The notes beneath the pieces were generated by a model that saw only the letters and a list, made by a program, of their open reading frames with translations, had not been told where the DNA came from and ran no database searches. Positions 46,801 to 58,089 of a stretch of 64,000 nt of DNA are shown in pieces. Source of the DNA: Siphlonurus alternatus. Taxonomy: Eukaryota > Arthropoda > Insecta > Ephemeroptera > Siphlonuridae. Within the stretch, counting starts at the first letter, position 1, and each line of letters starts with the position of its first letter. The position numbers and the translations under genes were made by a program. Location of the stretch: positions 27,957,551 to 28,021,550 of the forward strand of contig OX463778.1 in assembly GCA_949825025.1 (NCBI GenBank). The letters are read 5' to 3'.

Positions 46801-49005
46801 TTTTTAATATTTTGTGATTAATCAGATTATTTGGATTTTAATCTAGACATCTGTACATGACTTAATTATTCCAAGTGCTTCAAAATTAGTAATAAAAGCC
46901 TGTGTTTAATGTTTTATACAAACATTAACATGTCTTGGCACAAAGACTTTTGTTTGATGTCTGCTTTTCTACAGGGCCTGCTGATGCCACTACCTGGGCT
47001 GGAGCTGGGCCAGCTGAGCTGTGCCGTGCGGGCCTCAGATCTGGCGGACCTCGTGGACGATACAGCCCTTGCCCTTAGGGGCAGCTTGGCCGTGGAGCAC
47101 CGGCGACTGCTGGCCCTTGACCGACTGGGTCAGGCTGTGCAGACCAGTCTCAGTGCAGCACACATCTCCGGCAGCCCACGTAAGTCCTTTGCTTGCAATT
47201 GCCTATAAGAGTCCAGTTAATAGATGTTTTTGTGCAGTATTTATCAGTTCCTTTGTCAGTAGGTGTTCTAGTTCAAATCTATCACTGTAATGACAGATTG
47301 ACAGTACAGTATACTTGTTGTACAGCACTGTTAGAAATTCATCAAAAGTAGGTAATATAAATACTAAGAGGCTTCATTGATAATTGTTATGACCACAAAA
47401 TATATTTTACTACTCCTTTAATCATAACAATAACTCTCTAAAGTTGTTTAAAATGTGTTTTTCACCTCAAGATAATCAGAATGTTACCCTTGCACTCACT
47501 TTCCGGGTCTTCTTGTGTATTTTATGGAGACTATAAAAACATGTTCTAACAAAAAAATGTTTAAAAGATTTGCATAGAATTTGTAAAAGAAAAATTTGTG
47601 TATAGCAGGTAAATGTTTATTGTATAAGAAAGATAATAATTATATATTATAATAATTTAAATCAATAATATATTTTATTTTTATAGCAATAATTGGTAAC
47701 TATAAAATATTATATATTAGATAGTTTTTTTGTATCCTAAAAATGTTGTATAGGCATAAAATTTTATTAACTATCATAAATTTTATGAACTAACTGTTTT
47801 ATATTGTTTTAATTAAAACAATATATAAACTATATTTGTACTGAATAGCGAAAGCTAAATAAAGATTATTTCATTTCATTTCAAAGACTTGTTTTTTTAA
47901 ACTGTTTATTTCCGCTAAAATTATTGCAGAGGCTAATGTACTGCAGTCTATTTTGCAGTATTTTACTCAATGCTTACCGGTATCATGTTTAACTGTAATA
48001 AGAGCATGCATTATATAATCTTTGCTATATTGTAATATTCAACATTTTAAATACATAATATTTCAAATATTAAAAATAAAAATTGTCATGAATATTGAAT
48101 TATGTTACATATACATCATATCACTTCTATAAGAATAGTCAAAATGCAAGTCGGATAACTACACAATTTTTTATGGGAGTACGTATGTACATCAGTAATA
48201 AATACTTTGAGTGTAAGAGTTTAATTAAGTTATAGTGTGATATTTTTATGTACTGTACCGTAGTTATCAGAGTTGCATTTTGAGGGTAAAATTCTGTATT
48301 TTGTTGTGTGCCTCAAATCTTTGTGTTAAAATTTCAATAAAAATTTGAAATATTGCCTTCAGGTGTTCAATTATTATTAACTTTAAGGGTAAGGTAACGC
48401 CACCAATGTTAAAAAAAGTCCCTCTCACAAAAATTCTGAAAAAAATTTAAAATGTTCTCCTCTACATCCCCTATCAGTAGTTAAAATATCAGGTATACAA
48501 ATACGATCTAGTTTTTGAGTTATGAATTTTTAAAGTTGACTAATTTAACATGGGAATTCCATTTCTCCATGTTAAAATAGCCAACTTTAAAAATTCATAA
48601 CTCAAAAACTAGATCGTATTTGTATACCTGATATTTTACCTACTGATAGGGGGTGTAGAGGAGAACATTTTAAATTTTTTTTCAGAATTTTTGTGTGAGG
48701 GATTTTTTTTAACATTGGTGGCGTTACCTTACCCTTAAGGTGTTTTTACCAACACTTTCATTCAAATTAACTTTAAAATCAGCTATTTCAAGTTCAACCA
48801 TAATTATGCTGTGTCAGCCAGAAATTATATTTACAATATTTATGAACATGCACCAAATGTTAATTGTATTGAAAAAGTGATGCAGTGGTACCAAGTCAAA
48901 TTAAATTTGTTTTCAGATATTCTGCTAGCTAAGCTGACACTTCTGCCTCCGACCAGACTCCTGGGGATTCTGCTAACAAAAGAGAGCCATAGCATTCCAA
49001 TTTAA
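39670..49005 (+). CDS. INTS15: Integrator complex subunit 15 (C7orf26 homologue)
   Basis: Exons: 39670-39757, 40540-40658, 40891-41109, 41361-41538, 41634-41784, 43934-44063, 46975-47179, 48917-49005 (TAA). All phases agree, giving 392 residues; the human protein is about 450. The order of conserved segments matches INTS15 throughout: an N-terminal helical part, SELSLLEVLCDHF, RIRVLAKLVSLSIS, LANMLVKDFFILTP, SLLEVVTQWVSDHP, PVVGLFRWC, EKLYSCLHLSLMQ, LALDRLGQAVQTSLSA and the end TRLLGILL. The proline-rich C-terminal tail of vertebrate INTS15 is absent. The protein is an all-helical scaffold of the nuclear Integrator complex, which cleaves snRNA and promoter-proximal pol II transcripts. Introns 5, 6 and 7 carry palindromes and LINEs. 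Confidence 0.9.
39758..40539. other. INTS15 intron 1, with a G/C-run block
   Basis: At 40208-40440 lies GGGGTGGATCCAGCGC followed by G-runs and later C-runs. It resembles the start of a hAT-like element, but no matching right end is seen. The rest is AT-rich. Confidence 0.35.
40759..40810. repeat. (AT)n microsatellite
   Basis: About 52 bases of AT in INTS15 intron 2, 80 bases upstream of exon 3. Confidence 0.95.
41880..42534. mobile_element. TTAA palindrome, group E (copy 2)
   Basis: A 655-bp palindrome in INTS15 intron 5, 95 bases after the exon 5 donor. Bounded by TTAAAGTAAAGTGCGCGC and its complement. The arms are almost identical, so the same 70-codon frame appears on both strands. Confidence 0.88.
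42872..43421. mobile_element. Degenerate inverted-repeat element
   Basis: AATGGGGAATTCTCTTACA at the left faces GTAGGAGAATTCCCCATT at the right. GTGACGTAGAAACT and AGTTTCTACGTCAC are mirrored further in. Pairing is interrupted elsewhere, suggesting an old element. Confidence 0.6.
43422..43933. other. End of INTS15 intron 5
   Basis: AT-rich, ending TGTTTAG at 43927-43933, the 3' splice site of exon 6. Nothing else recognised. Confidence 0.5.
44126..46739. mobile_element. TTAA palindrome, group C, split by a LINE (copy 2)
   Basis: Starts TTAAGGTAGAGATAATGCTG at the left. The right end is CGGCGTTATCTCTACCTGAA, with one change in the terminal TTAA. The centre matches group C copy 1. Close to the right end the palindrome is broken by a LINE (about 44454-46656), after which the arm resumes at GAATTTTTGTGAATTTGCT. 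Confidence 0.8.
44454..46656 (-). mobile_element. 5'-truncated LINE (CR1/Jockey-type reverse transcriptase) with (ATTTC)n tail
   Basis: Two overlapping minus-strand frames, 46642-45494 and 45530-44757, form one reverse-transcriptase region broken by a frameshift near 45500. Motifs visible are PADYRPINMLPAYEKLLE, DLKRAFETIDR (motif A), GVPQGSVLGPLLF (motif B) and FADDT (motif C), followed by KYLGILIDCTL and CSSLFFN thumb/C-terminal blocks. No endonuclease domain remains. The 3' end on the minus strand is AATAAAGATT followed by about eleven ATTTC units (44457-44510). It inserted into a group C palindrome in INTS15 intron 6. Confidence 0.88.
47640..47885 (+). mobile_element. LINE 3' end fragment, same family as 44454-46656
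   Basis: GTACTGAATAGCGAAAGC, TAAATAAAGATTATTTCATT and GGCATAAAATT repeat the 3' untranslated region of the LINE at 44454-46656 in the opposite orientation. The copy ends with about two ATTTC units. Only the last 250 bases are present. Confidence 0.8.
48383..48738. mobile_element. TTAA palindrome, group A (copy 3)
   Basis: A 356-bp palindrome in INTS15 intron 7, 178 bases upstream of the last exon. Termini are TTAAGGGTAAGGTAACGCC and its complement. Confidence 0.88.
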
Positions 49006-49070
49006 CACCAGTGCTATATCAACCTTTGTAAAATTTTTTATTAATTTTAGACTAATTCAGGTTTTTCTTG

Positions 49071-49076
49071 AATAAA
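49071..49076 (+). terminator. Likely polyadenylation signal of INTS15
   Basis: AATAAA 66 bases after the INTS15 stop codon, followed by T-rich sequence. Confidence 0.6.
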
Positions 49077-49407
49077 AACATTTTTTTATACCATGCAAGT
49101 TTTATTCATTTTCAAATGTAACATATGCACAAACAATTTCTGCTGCTTTTGGATTTTGATTATACTGTCTATATAGCCAAAAGACAAAACACATTTTTTT
49201 CTTCTTCTTTAAAGTTTAAAGGCACTTCGGCTGGTTAATAAGTTAAAAAAATAGTAGTATTTATTTGTACCGTAACATGGAGCATGGATATCGCAAGCAG
49301 TAGAATATGGCCCTTTTAATTGCTACTGTATGACAAATTATGAAAACTTTTATAAATAATGAATGAAATAAAAAAAAAAAAAAACAAAAAAAAAGTATAT
49401 TATAGAA

Positions 49408-49762
49408 TTAAGGGTAAGGTAACGCCACCAATGTTAAAAAAGATCCCTCACACAAAAATTCTGAAAAAAATTTAAAATGTTCTCCTCTACACCCCCTATC
49501 AGTAGGTAAAATATCAGGTGTACAAATACGATCTAGTTTTTGAGTTATGAATTTTTAAAGTTGGCTATTTTAACATGGAGAAATGGAATTCCCATGTTAA
49601 ATTAGTCAACTTTAAAAATTCATAACTCAAAAACTAGATCGTATTTGTATACCTGATATTTTAACTACTGATAGGGGATGTAGAGGAGAACATTTTAAAT
49701 TTTTTTCAGAATTTTTGTGTGAGGGACTTTTTTTAACATTGGTGGCGTTACCTTACCCTTAA
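49408..49762. mobile_element. TTAA palindrome, group A (copy 4)
   Basis: A 355-bp palindrome between the 3' ends of INTS15 and NSE4. Termini are TTAAGGGTAAGGTAACGCC and its complement. The last INTS15 exon lies between copies 3 and 4. Confidence 0.88.
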
Positions 49763-49981
49763 TAAATTAACGTGAACGGGTTAGGACAAAGCTAGCACAA
49801 AACCAATGGCAGAGCTGAAGCTTGTAACATCAGGTTTATGTGCAGGCAACATAGGAACTTCTCATTTCTAGCTATAATAAAAGGAAATTATTTAACCCCC
49901 AACAGTTAATAAAATAGGAACAAAAAATATAAACACAGTATATATATATTATAATATTTAAAAGTTTCAAATACTGTATAT

Positions 49982-50023
<42 letters not shown>

Positions 50024-50774
50024 TTAAAAAAAACTGTTACAATATCTAATTCTAAAAGAAAAGTTTTTCAAGGGCAAAAAAAAAAAATAATAATAATAAT
50101 AAAATAAATGAATAAATAAACAAATTTTAAAAAAAAATATATGTAGTAAGGAATGTAATTAAATTCTGCTCATGGGAAGAAAGTGCTCAAGAGTTTAAAA
50201 TACATGTCATGAAAGAATCTTTGCTGCAATATCTTTTATTTATTTTGTTCATGTCAAAACCTACAAGAGATCCATTTAAGCATGTGAAACAATACTTTCA
50301 ATGTTTTTTTTTTTTTTTTTTTTTTTTTTAAGAATAGAAAAATATGTAGAATTATATTGAACTGCATTACAATACTGCAGATCAATTTTGGAAGGTTTTG
50401 TAGAAAAAATTAAGAGTTGTGAAATGTTTTTGTTTTACAAGTTTGTTAAACATTTTCATTTTCTGAAAAAACTTATTAAATTTTAAGGACATAGAAAAAA
50501 AGAAAAATATATATATTGTTTTATTTTTTGATTTTTCAACTTAGAGAATAGAGCAAAAAATGAAATTGTATTTGTGTCCATTCATCACAACAAAAATATA
50601 AAATATTTCTACAAATTACAAATCATTAGATAGGACAAAATTATTATGATGGATGAACACCTATCAGAAATACAAAAACAAAATTAATAATTTCAATTTC
50701 TCTTCAGTTATGATTTTGAATTAAACTTAAAGAGTCCAAATTATGGGTGGCATAATTAGGCTGTAGTTTTTCAC
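49763..50774. other. Intergenic region between converging INTS15 and NSE4
   Basis: AT-rich, with an AT run at 49981-50022 and a T-run near 50305-50329. It probably includes the NSE4 3' untranslated region, read on the minus strand. A TTTATT (AATAAA on the minus strand) lies near 50519-50524. No other gene seen. Confidence 0.45.
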
Positions 50775-53700
50775 TCAATGTCTGCGTTTGTGAGATGTAC
50801 CAGCAGCCTCGCCATTTGAATCACCCAATTTGAGCATGGGCTCTCTGATCTTCAACGTCTCAATGATATCCTGCAACAAGCATAAACATGGTCATATCAC
50901 CTGTGTAATAAAATAAACTGTTGTATATGAACTTAAGAAAAATCTAGGGCACAGTAGGTGCAGCATTACCCTTAGATTTTTCAGTAATTTTCTCACTAAA
51001 CAATAATTCTAGCATATTTCAGCACTTTCAAATTTTCACTTTCAGCAAATTCAAAAATATTAAGAAAAGTCATTTTGAGACCTCCACAAGCATTCCAATC
51101 AATTTTCAGTTACATATCATACAGAGATGACTAGATTTAATTTTATTATTATTATTGTTATTTTTTTATTTATTTATTTTATTTTTTTTTTTTTTTTGCT
51201 ATGCGATCCACATGAAACATTTTTATTTTTTATAATTAGCTCTTGAGATAAAAATTCTAACATACCTTCCCCACAAGTAACTACCCGTAATATTTCTAAT
51301 TATTGTTATGAATATTTAAATAGAAACATTGTTTTAAGTATTTTTTAAGCTTTCATCAAACATAGATTTAGATTTTTATTAAACGTAAGTTCTGTGACAT
51401 ACATGTATGTTTTGAACAAGTCAAAATAGATTAAAAAAAGATTCAACATTTATTCACTATGCAAAGTTTCGAATATGTTCATCTCAAGGTTTACTAACAC
51501 ATATCCATATGAGCATATCCACTGCAAAGATGGCACGTTACAAGGAAGTCTCAGGAGGCTGCTACACATACCTTCCACTCTTCATGGGTGATGCTTGTTA
51601 CCAGGGCAGTCTTGTCCTCTCGGGACTTGCCAGTCTTTTTCTTGGCGCCCCCTTTGCTTCCAGTGACTGGCACAATCATCGGCATATCTCCTTCGTCTAC
51701 TGAAATATTGCAGTGTATTAAACTATTAATAAATACATAATAATACATATATAATAAATACAATAATATTCTCAAAAAAAAAAAAAAAAAAAAAAATCAT
51801 TACCCTGTTTGAAAATAAATAATAATAAAAAAAATATATATATTATATAAATATATACTAAGGTTGCTCCTGAAAGAAACTGAAATGTAAGGTTTCTGCC
51901 TGCTGTTAGTTGCAAGATTATCTATTTCAATGATCGTAAAAAACTTTTCACTTGAGAAAGTGGTACGAGCATGCTGTTTATAATCGGAAAGTCATTATTT
52001 CAATCATGCCAGACTTTTTCACATGGAGGCAGATTAAGAACAGCCACTTGTGTATCCGAGAGGTGATTGATGGCGTTCTCCATCAATTGCTGACTCCTTA
52101 CAGAGGTTTCTATGATTCCCTCATTCACAACCAGACAAATGCTCAGTGCTGGGATAGATCATTAGGCCATGGCCACCTTGGTTTGGAAGGGACCCACAAA
52201 ATCCTCAGCAATGCTACTGGTATGTCAGGTCCACAAACAGTCAGGAAGTTTAAGTATAAAGTCAGTTCTGACCAATTCAGGGTTCAGTTAGGAGGGAAAA
52301 ATTATTATTTTCAAAGCTACAATGTTCATGTAGGAAGACATTTCACTACCAGCAATCTTCAATGTAAAGTCTAATACAAATGAAGTAAAGGACTAGGTAT
52401 AAATAAAAAGATTAAGTGATTAAGTGAGATGTGATTGCAGAGTGTTTCAAGAGCTGGGGTGTAAGAAGCCCTACGAGTGATAGAAAGTGCAAAAGGCAAA
52501 AAGAGTATCAAGTGTATTTCCGAAACAAGTGTAATGTGCAAGAATCAAGTGTTCTGGAGGTCTATTTGTGGACGATCAAGTTAATAATGATGCTGGCTTA
52601 CCCCATATAGGTTATGGTGTCATGTTATGTATGTGTATGTTTTGTAAGACTCAAACCAGAAAAAGCAATAGAAACTTTTGTTCCGACTCAAATAAAGCTG
52701 GGCTTACCTATGAAGATATGGGCCAAGGAGCTGTTGACGAGGAAGGAAACATGAAAGATGTTTTCGACAGTGCTGGAGAAGGAGTGTGGGTTCATGATGA
52801 ACTCTAGGTAGTTGATGGGGTTGCCACCATTTTTAGTGTAGGCCACCTCCAGCTGCCGCTCCACCTCCTTCACTGTCTCCTCCAGCGTGCGGCCCACGAT
52901 CTTGTCCACCTGGGGCAGGAACGATAAGAATGTAAGAAGGAGGTGTGAAGCATTTCTTTTATATTTCATCCAATTTCAATACTAAACCAAAAATTGGATG
53001 AATGATAACTTTGTAGGTTAATTGTACTGGGGGATATACAAAAGGATGGATACACACTTTAATATGAGATGAGATGACAGAATGTAATTACAGAATGTAT
53101 GAATAGTGATAGTAGTAGACAGTACAGTTTAATGATCTAATGACATACTGAGCTCAAATTAAAATATCCCATAAGGACAACAAGAACAACAATTTTTTCA
53201 CAGGCTTAAAGTAAAGTGCGCGCTAGAAAAAAAAGTTGAGTTAGTATTTTCTAAAAATAGTTCAAGTAGTCCTCCATATCAAACCAAAATTCAAAAAATT
53301 CTATCTCAAATAGGTTTGCCAGGAAAAAATTCCAAAGTCAGAGTGAATGCGTCGCTTAACATGGGGCCTTACCTGACAAAAACCCTCAAATATCTCGAAA
53401 AAATACACCGTTAGGTGGTATGAAAAAAATATAGTGATGTTCTATGACCCAAGCTTTAACCAAAAACCGAATAAAAAATTTTTCTCTCGAATCCATTTTT
53501 CCGTAAAAAAATCAAGAAAATCTACCATGTTAATTCCCATAAGATTTTTTATTATTTTTTTACGGAAAAATGGATTCGAGAGAAATTTTTTTTAATTTTT
53601 TTATTCGGTTTTTGGTTAAAGCTTGGGTCATAGAACATCACTATATTTTTTTCATACCACCTAACGGTGTATTTTTTCGAGATATTCGAGGGTTTTTGTC

Positions 53701-56693
53701 AGGTAAGGCCCCATGTTAAGCGACGCGTTCACTCTGACTTTGGAATTTTTTTTCTGGCAAACCTATTTGAGATAGAATTTTTTGAATTTTGGTTTGATAT
53801 GGAGGACTACTTGAACTATTTTTAGAAAATACTAACTCAACTTTTTTTTCTAGCGCGCACTTTACTTTAAACTAGAAAATGCAGCTTGCCTTCTCAGGTT
53901 TCTTGACAGGTTCGATAATGTCCTTGGTCTTCTTCTCTCGGGGTAGGCGCTGCTTCTTCTCGGGCTCCGTGGTTTTGAAGACGCCCAGCATGGTGTTCAT
54001 GTGTGGTGCCTGATAGCACAGCTGGTTGGCACTCGTAGACGCGAGGGTCTGCACCAGCTGCTCGTTGCCAACCACGCCACCAGGAGTTCCTTGGTCACAG
54101 TGGTTTAACTGCAAGCAACAAGCGGGGTGATAAAACGACTTATACAGTAAATGAATTGCTAGTCTAAAACTTGAAGTTCTACATAATGTTGTAGAAAATT
54201 TTGACCTCTAAAAGCTGTGAGAGCCTATTTTATTAAATGTTGAGAGTTACACTAAAGTGACTCACGATTCTCCTTGCAAAGTCCATGGCATTAAACTCAA
54301 ATTTCTCAGGGGCAATAGTATCTATGTTGAGGTGGGCCGTTTTGAAAATAATTTCCATCAAGCGAATATCGATCAGCGACATCTCAAGGCTTTCATCTGT
54401 AAAAATAAAACAAGACATTGTAAAATAAAGCTGCTCATAATGTAATGTATAAAAATTCAGGACATTCAGTACAAATAAATGCAAAATAAAAGGTACAGTA
54501 TGTCTCCTTATTGACTCATGATAAGAGCATCTTTATCACATTCATTGTAAGTAGGAATTAATGACACATAACACCAAGCTTACGGTAAAATATCCCGTAA
54601 GAAGGAGGGCAAGAGAAACATATTTTCTCCTTCAGTAAGGCTAAAACTAGAGAGTACACCCCAAATAATGCTAACTAGATGGCCAAGACACAGATCAAAT
54701 ATTACTCCATGATCGGGAAACCTGATCTATGGTTACATAATTCATTTCAGTGTAAAATTTGACTGATGAAGGCGAGGGGAGATATTGAGGCAAAAGTAAT
54801 GGCTGACATTGTTGTTTTCTCTATACAGCTAGTCAATCATACTGTGAAGTTTCACCAACTGCCAGCCCCGGTCTGCGAGGTCCTTCATCTTGTCCAGGTT
54901 CATCACTCCTTGTTCAGCGTCAGCCACTGAAACAGATCACCAGAATGCAAGATACCATTTCATTTTAGCAAAACATGCAGTTGCACACAAAACAATATTA
55001 TCACTCAGCATGCATTTTACATTTTAAAAAATATCACACTTCCAGGATTTCTTTGTTAAAAAAAAAAGTAATATCAATAAAGGCTTTAAGTCAGCTGATT
55101 GATGTTCCACCTATATAAATAATAATAATAATAATAAAAGGAATTTTATGTAAATTATTTTTATGGCATTTATAACAGAAAAATTATAATAGAAGTACAT
55201 TAGAAAATTACATTAGAAGTGATGTGGGAAAATATTCCTTCATTAACAGGACAGTAAGAGAGTGGAATATGTTGAAGGCAGAAGTTGTTGAAGCGGAGAG
55301 TTAGTTTTTGTTTAAATAACAATTAAGGGATAAAAAGGAGTGGTATGCATACATGCATAAGAGGTGAGCGAAATAACAAAGACAGGCAGGTTATGGCAGA
55401 TATGCATATATGGGAAGATAAAAGACCACAGCTTAAAGTATGCATATGATAAATGCATACAAAATGGGAAGCTGGAAACTGGTGAGTGACGGAAAGGGAA
55501 TTCGTAAGGAAAGGGAGAGTGTCACACAAATGATTGGAGAACTGGGATGGAGCTCGTTGGAGGAAAGGAGGAGACAAATCAGACTAACGACAATGTACAA
55601 AATTTCAAGGAAAGCTAACGGTTGGGAGGAGATAAGTGGAAAGGTGGAGAGGGGGAGATATTTGGGGAGAAGGGACCATGAATGGAAGCTCGAATATCAG
55701 GGAAGCAACAATGATGTGGGAAAGTATTCTTTTATCAGGAGGACGGCGAGAGAGTGGAATTTGTTGGGGCCTGCGGAGGTGGGCGTGGATAGGATTGAGA
55801 AGTTCAGGGAGCTGGTGACTGCACGCAGGACCCCAAACTGTTAGCCATAGTGGTGTAGCCACAACTGCCGCAGTATAAACCAATCTTTACTTTACTTACA
55901 AATTCCGTCTAAAAAAATTGGAAAAAAGATTGGTTATTCATGTAGAATTTCAAGTGTTTTTTTTTTTTTTTTGCTAATTAAGGCTTTACATACGTATGCA
56001 TACATGTATGCATGCATGGCATACATCATGGAGTATGTATAATCAATCAATACAGTATGCATTATATGATACTCAATCAACCAGAAAATTAAGTACGTAC
56101 AGTAGGTGTCATGGGGGCAAAGCATGGAGGAAATAGTATAATTTATCCATGGGGCAAAGTAAATCAAATATAATAATATATTAATTATGCATCATTCTTT
56201 ACACAGAGTGGAACCTGCTGGATCAAGAGGTGGTAGAGACAGAGTTCGAGGAAGTTGATATTTTATCCATGGGGCAAAGTAAATCAAATATAATAATATA
56301 TTAATTATGCATCATTCTTTACACAGAGTGGAACCTGCTGGATCAAGAGGTGGTAGAGACAGAGTTCGAGGAAGTTGAGGAGAAAGAGGAGCTATAGCGC
56401 CTATATGCATAGCCGGCTCTGAGGGCTGAGGAACAGAGAAAGGTCCGAGTGTCTGAGAGGATGCATATATGCATACATATCACCATATTCGCCGCCAAAT
56501 GAAATCTATCTTCATAATGTTTATATGCACACTATTATCTATTAAAAATTAGAACAATTTATCTTGGCATCCCCGAGGCCTTGACCGCCTCCATGCCAAC
56601 TCCAGAATAAAACTTACTGTGTGCCTTAGCCTCTCCGATGAGGAGCATGAAGTTGGCCCTGCATCTCTTTTGCTCTTCCGTAAGAGTAGCCAT
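50775..56693 (-). CDS. NSMCE4A: Non-SMC element 4 (NSE4), kleisin of the Smc5/6 complex
   Basis: Exons in transcript order: 56693-56618, 54926-54843, 54396-54266, 54108-53890, 52909-52708, 51699-51572, 50870-50775 (TGA). All phases agree, giving 311 residues, shorter than the vertebrate form (about 385). The clearest evidence is the C-terminal NSE4 signature in exon 5: NPINYLEFIMNPHSF followed by STVENIFHVSFLV. VDKIVGRTLEETVKEVERQL lies just before it, and FEFNAMDFARRI upstream in exon 3. The family bridges Smc5 and Smc6 heads in DNA repair and chromosome maintenance. The tail ends in basic SHKRRH. Intron 4 begins GCAAGC rather than GT, a plausible GC-AG intron that is the only choice keeping frame here. 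The N-terminal part (exons 1-2) resembles the family weakly. Confidence 0.85.
51952..52374 (+). other. 140-codon open frame in NSE4 intron 5, opposite strand, unrecognised
   Basis: An open frame inside an intron of NSE4 on the opposite strand, with a mixed amino-acid composition (Trp, Cys, His present) unlike the low-complexity frames nearby. I recognise no family and no splice or promoter signals. It may be a chance frame, an old retrocopy fragment or part of an unknown gene. Confidence 0.15.
53206..53870. mobile_element. TTAA palindrome, group E (copy 3)
   Basis: A 665-bp palindrome bounded by TTAAAGTAAAGTGCGCGC and its complement, in NSE4 intron 4. In transcript terms it begins 13 bases after the GC splice donor (53889-53884). 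Confidence 0.88.
55080..55440 (+). mobile_element. LINE C-terminal fragment, diverged
   Basis: Around 55215-55300 the + strand reads DVGKYSFINRTVREWNML then EVVEAES, the same C-terminal motif as in the neighbouring LINE copy but from a different element. The surrounding sequence is AT-rich, with an (AAT)n stretch near 55118-55138. Confidence 0.55.
55440..55900 (+). mobile_element. LINE 3' fragment, same family as 22386-23210
   Basis: The open frame 55440-55844 reads GELGWSSLEERRRQIRLT, GRYLGRRDHEWKLEYQGS and DVGKYSFIRRTAREWNLL, nearly identical to the copy at 22801-23196. The 3' end shares GTGGTGTAGCCACAACTGCC and a CTTTACTTTACTTA terminus. The 5' part is missing. It lies in NSE4 intron 1. 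Confidence 0.8.
55901..56141. other. NSE4 intron 1 sequence
   Basis: AT-rich with ATGCAT words; nothing recognised. Confidence 0.4.
56142..56378 (+). repeat. Perfect 120-bp tandem duplication
   Basis: Sequence from 56142 to about 56258 recurs without a mismatch at 56262 to about 56378. Each unit has TTCTTTACACAG followed by an open stretch reading WNLLDQEVVETEFEEVE, which looks like the REWNLL region of LINE C-termini. Confidence 0.9.
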
Positions 56694-56816
56694 TGTCTTT
56701 TTTATGAAAATGTGCAATAGATTCACACAAAAGTCAAAAAAGTAAAAATTAACTTAGAACAACAACAACATGTGTCCCCTTTTTCACCGATTTTGAGCGG
56801 GATTGAAGAGATTTTG

Positions 56817-56862
56817 TGCGCATGCGCAATACGGGTCGAACGGAAGCGGAAGCGGCGGAAGT
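56817..56862 (-). promoter_or_regulatory. NRF1-type palindrome and ETS-like repeats upstream of NSE4
   Basis: TGCGCATGCGCA at 56817-56828 is a perfect palindromic NRF1-type site. At 56841-56862 there are three GGAA cores in tandem (CGGAAGCGGAAGCGGCGGAA). They sit 124-169 bases upstream of the NSE4 start, on the 5' side, and typify promoters of housekeeping genes without a TATA box. They could also serve the divergent PLCXD gene. Confidence 0.5.
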
Positions 56863-57042
56863 TGAACAGCTGACTTGTGTTTTAACTAACCGCGCGTAAA
56901 TTGTGTTGTCGTTTAAAGGGTTTTAAGTATATTATATAATATAAATAAAATGTAATTAGAAATATATTAATATTTCTCTTATTATTACTCTTATCTTATC
57001 AATTATCTCTGTACACTATGCCTGTGTTCAATAAAAAATTAA

Positions 57043-57258
57043 TAGTGGTTCCCCAGGCTTTGAACATCGCTTTGGTCCATTGAGGAAAAGTAGAGGTGTC
57101 CGTCCTGACTGAGGTTTTCCACGGTTCCCTCAGTCTCACCTCAGCGAATGCTGGGACGCGTAACAGGCCGTGGCCACCATCCGTTCCCTACCTTATCTCT
57201 ACCCATTACCCCGCCGCGAGCTGTAAGCTCTTAGGGGTGTATCCTTGCAAAAAAAAAA
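57043..57258 (+). mobile_element. 5S-derived SINE, 5'-truncated body
   Basis: From TGGTTCCCCAGGCTTTGAAC to GAGCTGTAAGCTCTTAGGGG and an A-rich tail. It is the third body copy, shorter than that at 18724-19018. It lies between the divergent NSE4 and PLCXD genes. Confidence 0.75.
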
Positions 57259-57341
57259 TATATATATATATATATATTTCTCTTAGCTTTTAATTATTTT
57301 ACTGGCTTTTACACCATGATGAAAAAGAAATAATTTGATAC

Positions 57342-57343
<2 letters not shown>

Positions 57344-57396
<53 letters not shown>
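57344..57396. repeat. (AT)n microsatellite
   Basis: About 50 bases of AT. Confidence 0.95.
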
Positions 57397-57398
<2 letters not shown>

Positions 57399-57882
57399 AT
57401 TCCTTATATAATATATGTGTATTTAAAAAAAAATAATTTCTACATAATTTTATTATATAAATTAACACGTGACGTATATATATACTGTACAGTGGCGTGT
57501 ATATACCTACTCATGCATGCACGCATTGCAGCAGCTAGGTTGAGTTGCGTTGAGTTGACAACCAATGTTTGTTTTTTATTTACACATGCGCTGATGTGAA
57601 TAGGATATAACAAGCATGATATATGACTTTCGTAATATCAATAATATAATAATAAATTATTCAAGTAGCATTCCAGAGCTTTTATTTTCTTGTTGTACAC
57701 ATACGCAGTCATTTTAAAACTGGCTGTTAAAATTTTCAATTTCGTATATATATTATATATAATATCTACTTTTCTTGCATTAATATAATTATATTATTAT
57801 CATCATTATATCACTGTAATTATATAATAATTGTATATAAAATAATATAATACATTTAATTAGCAAGAAAAGATTTAGACAA

Positions 57883-57894
57883 GTACGTATATAT

Positions 57895-57976
<82 letters not shown>

Positions 57977-57988
57977 ATATATACGTAC
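57883..57988. repeat. (AT)n microsatellite with palindromic flanks
   Basis: An AT run of about 75 bases is flanked by TACGTATATATTACTA on the left and TAGTAATATATACGTA on the right, so the whole block is one palindrome. Confidence 0.9.
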
Positions 57989-58089
57989 TAATAGTACGTA
58001 TATATTATGTTTTTTTTCTGATTTAAACAAAATCTTAATTAATATAATATAATAAATATATATAATATTTTTTAACCTTTCCCAGGTAC

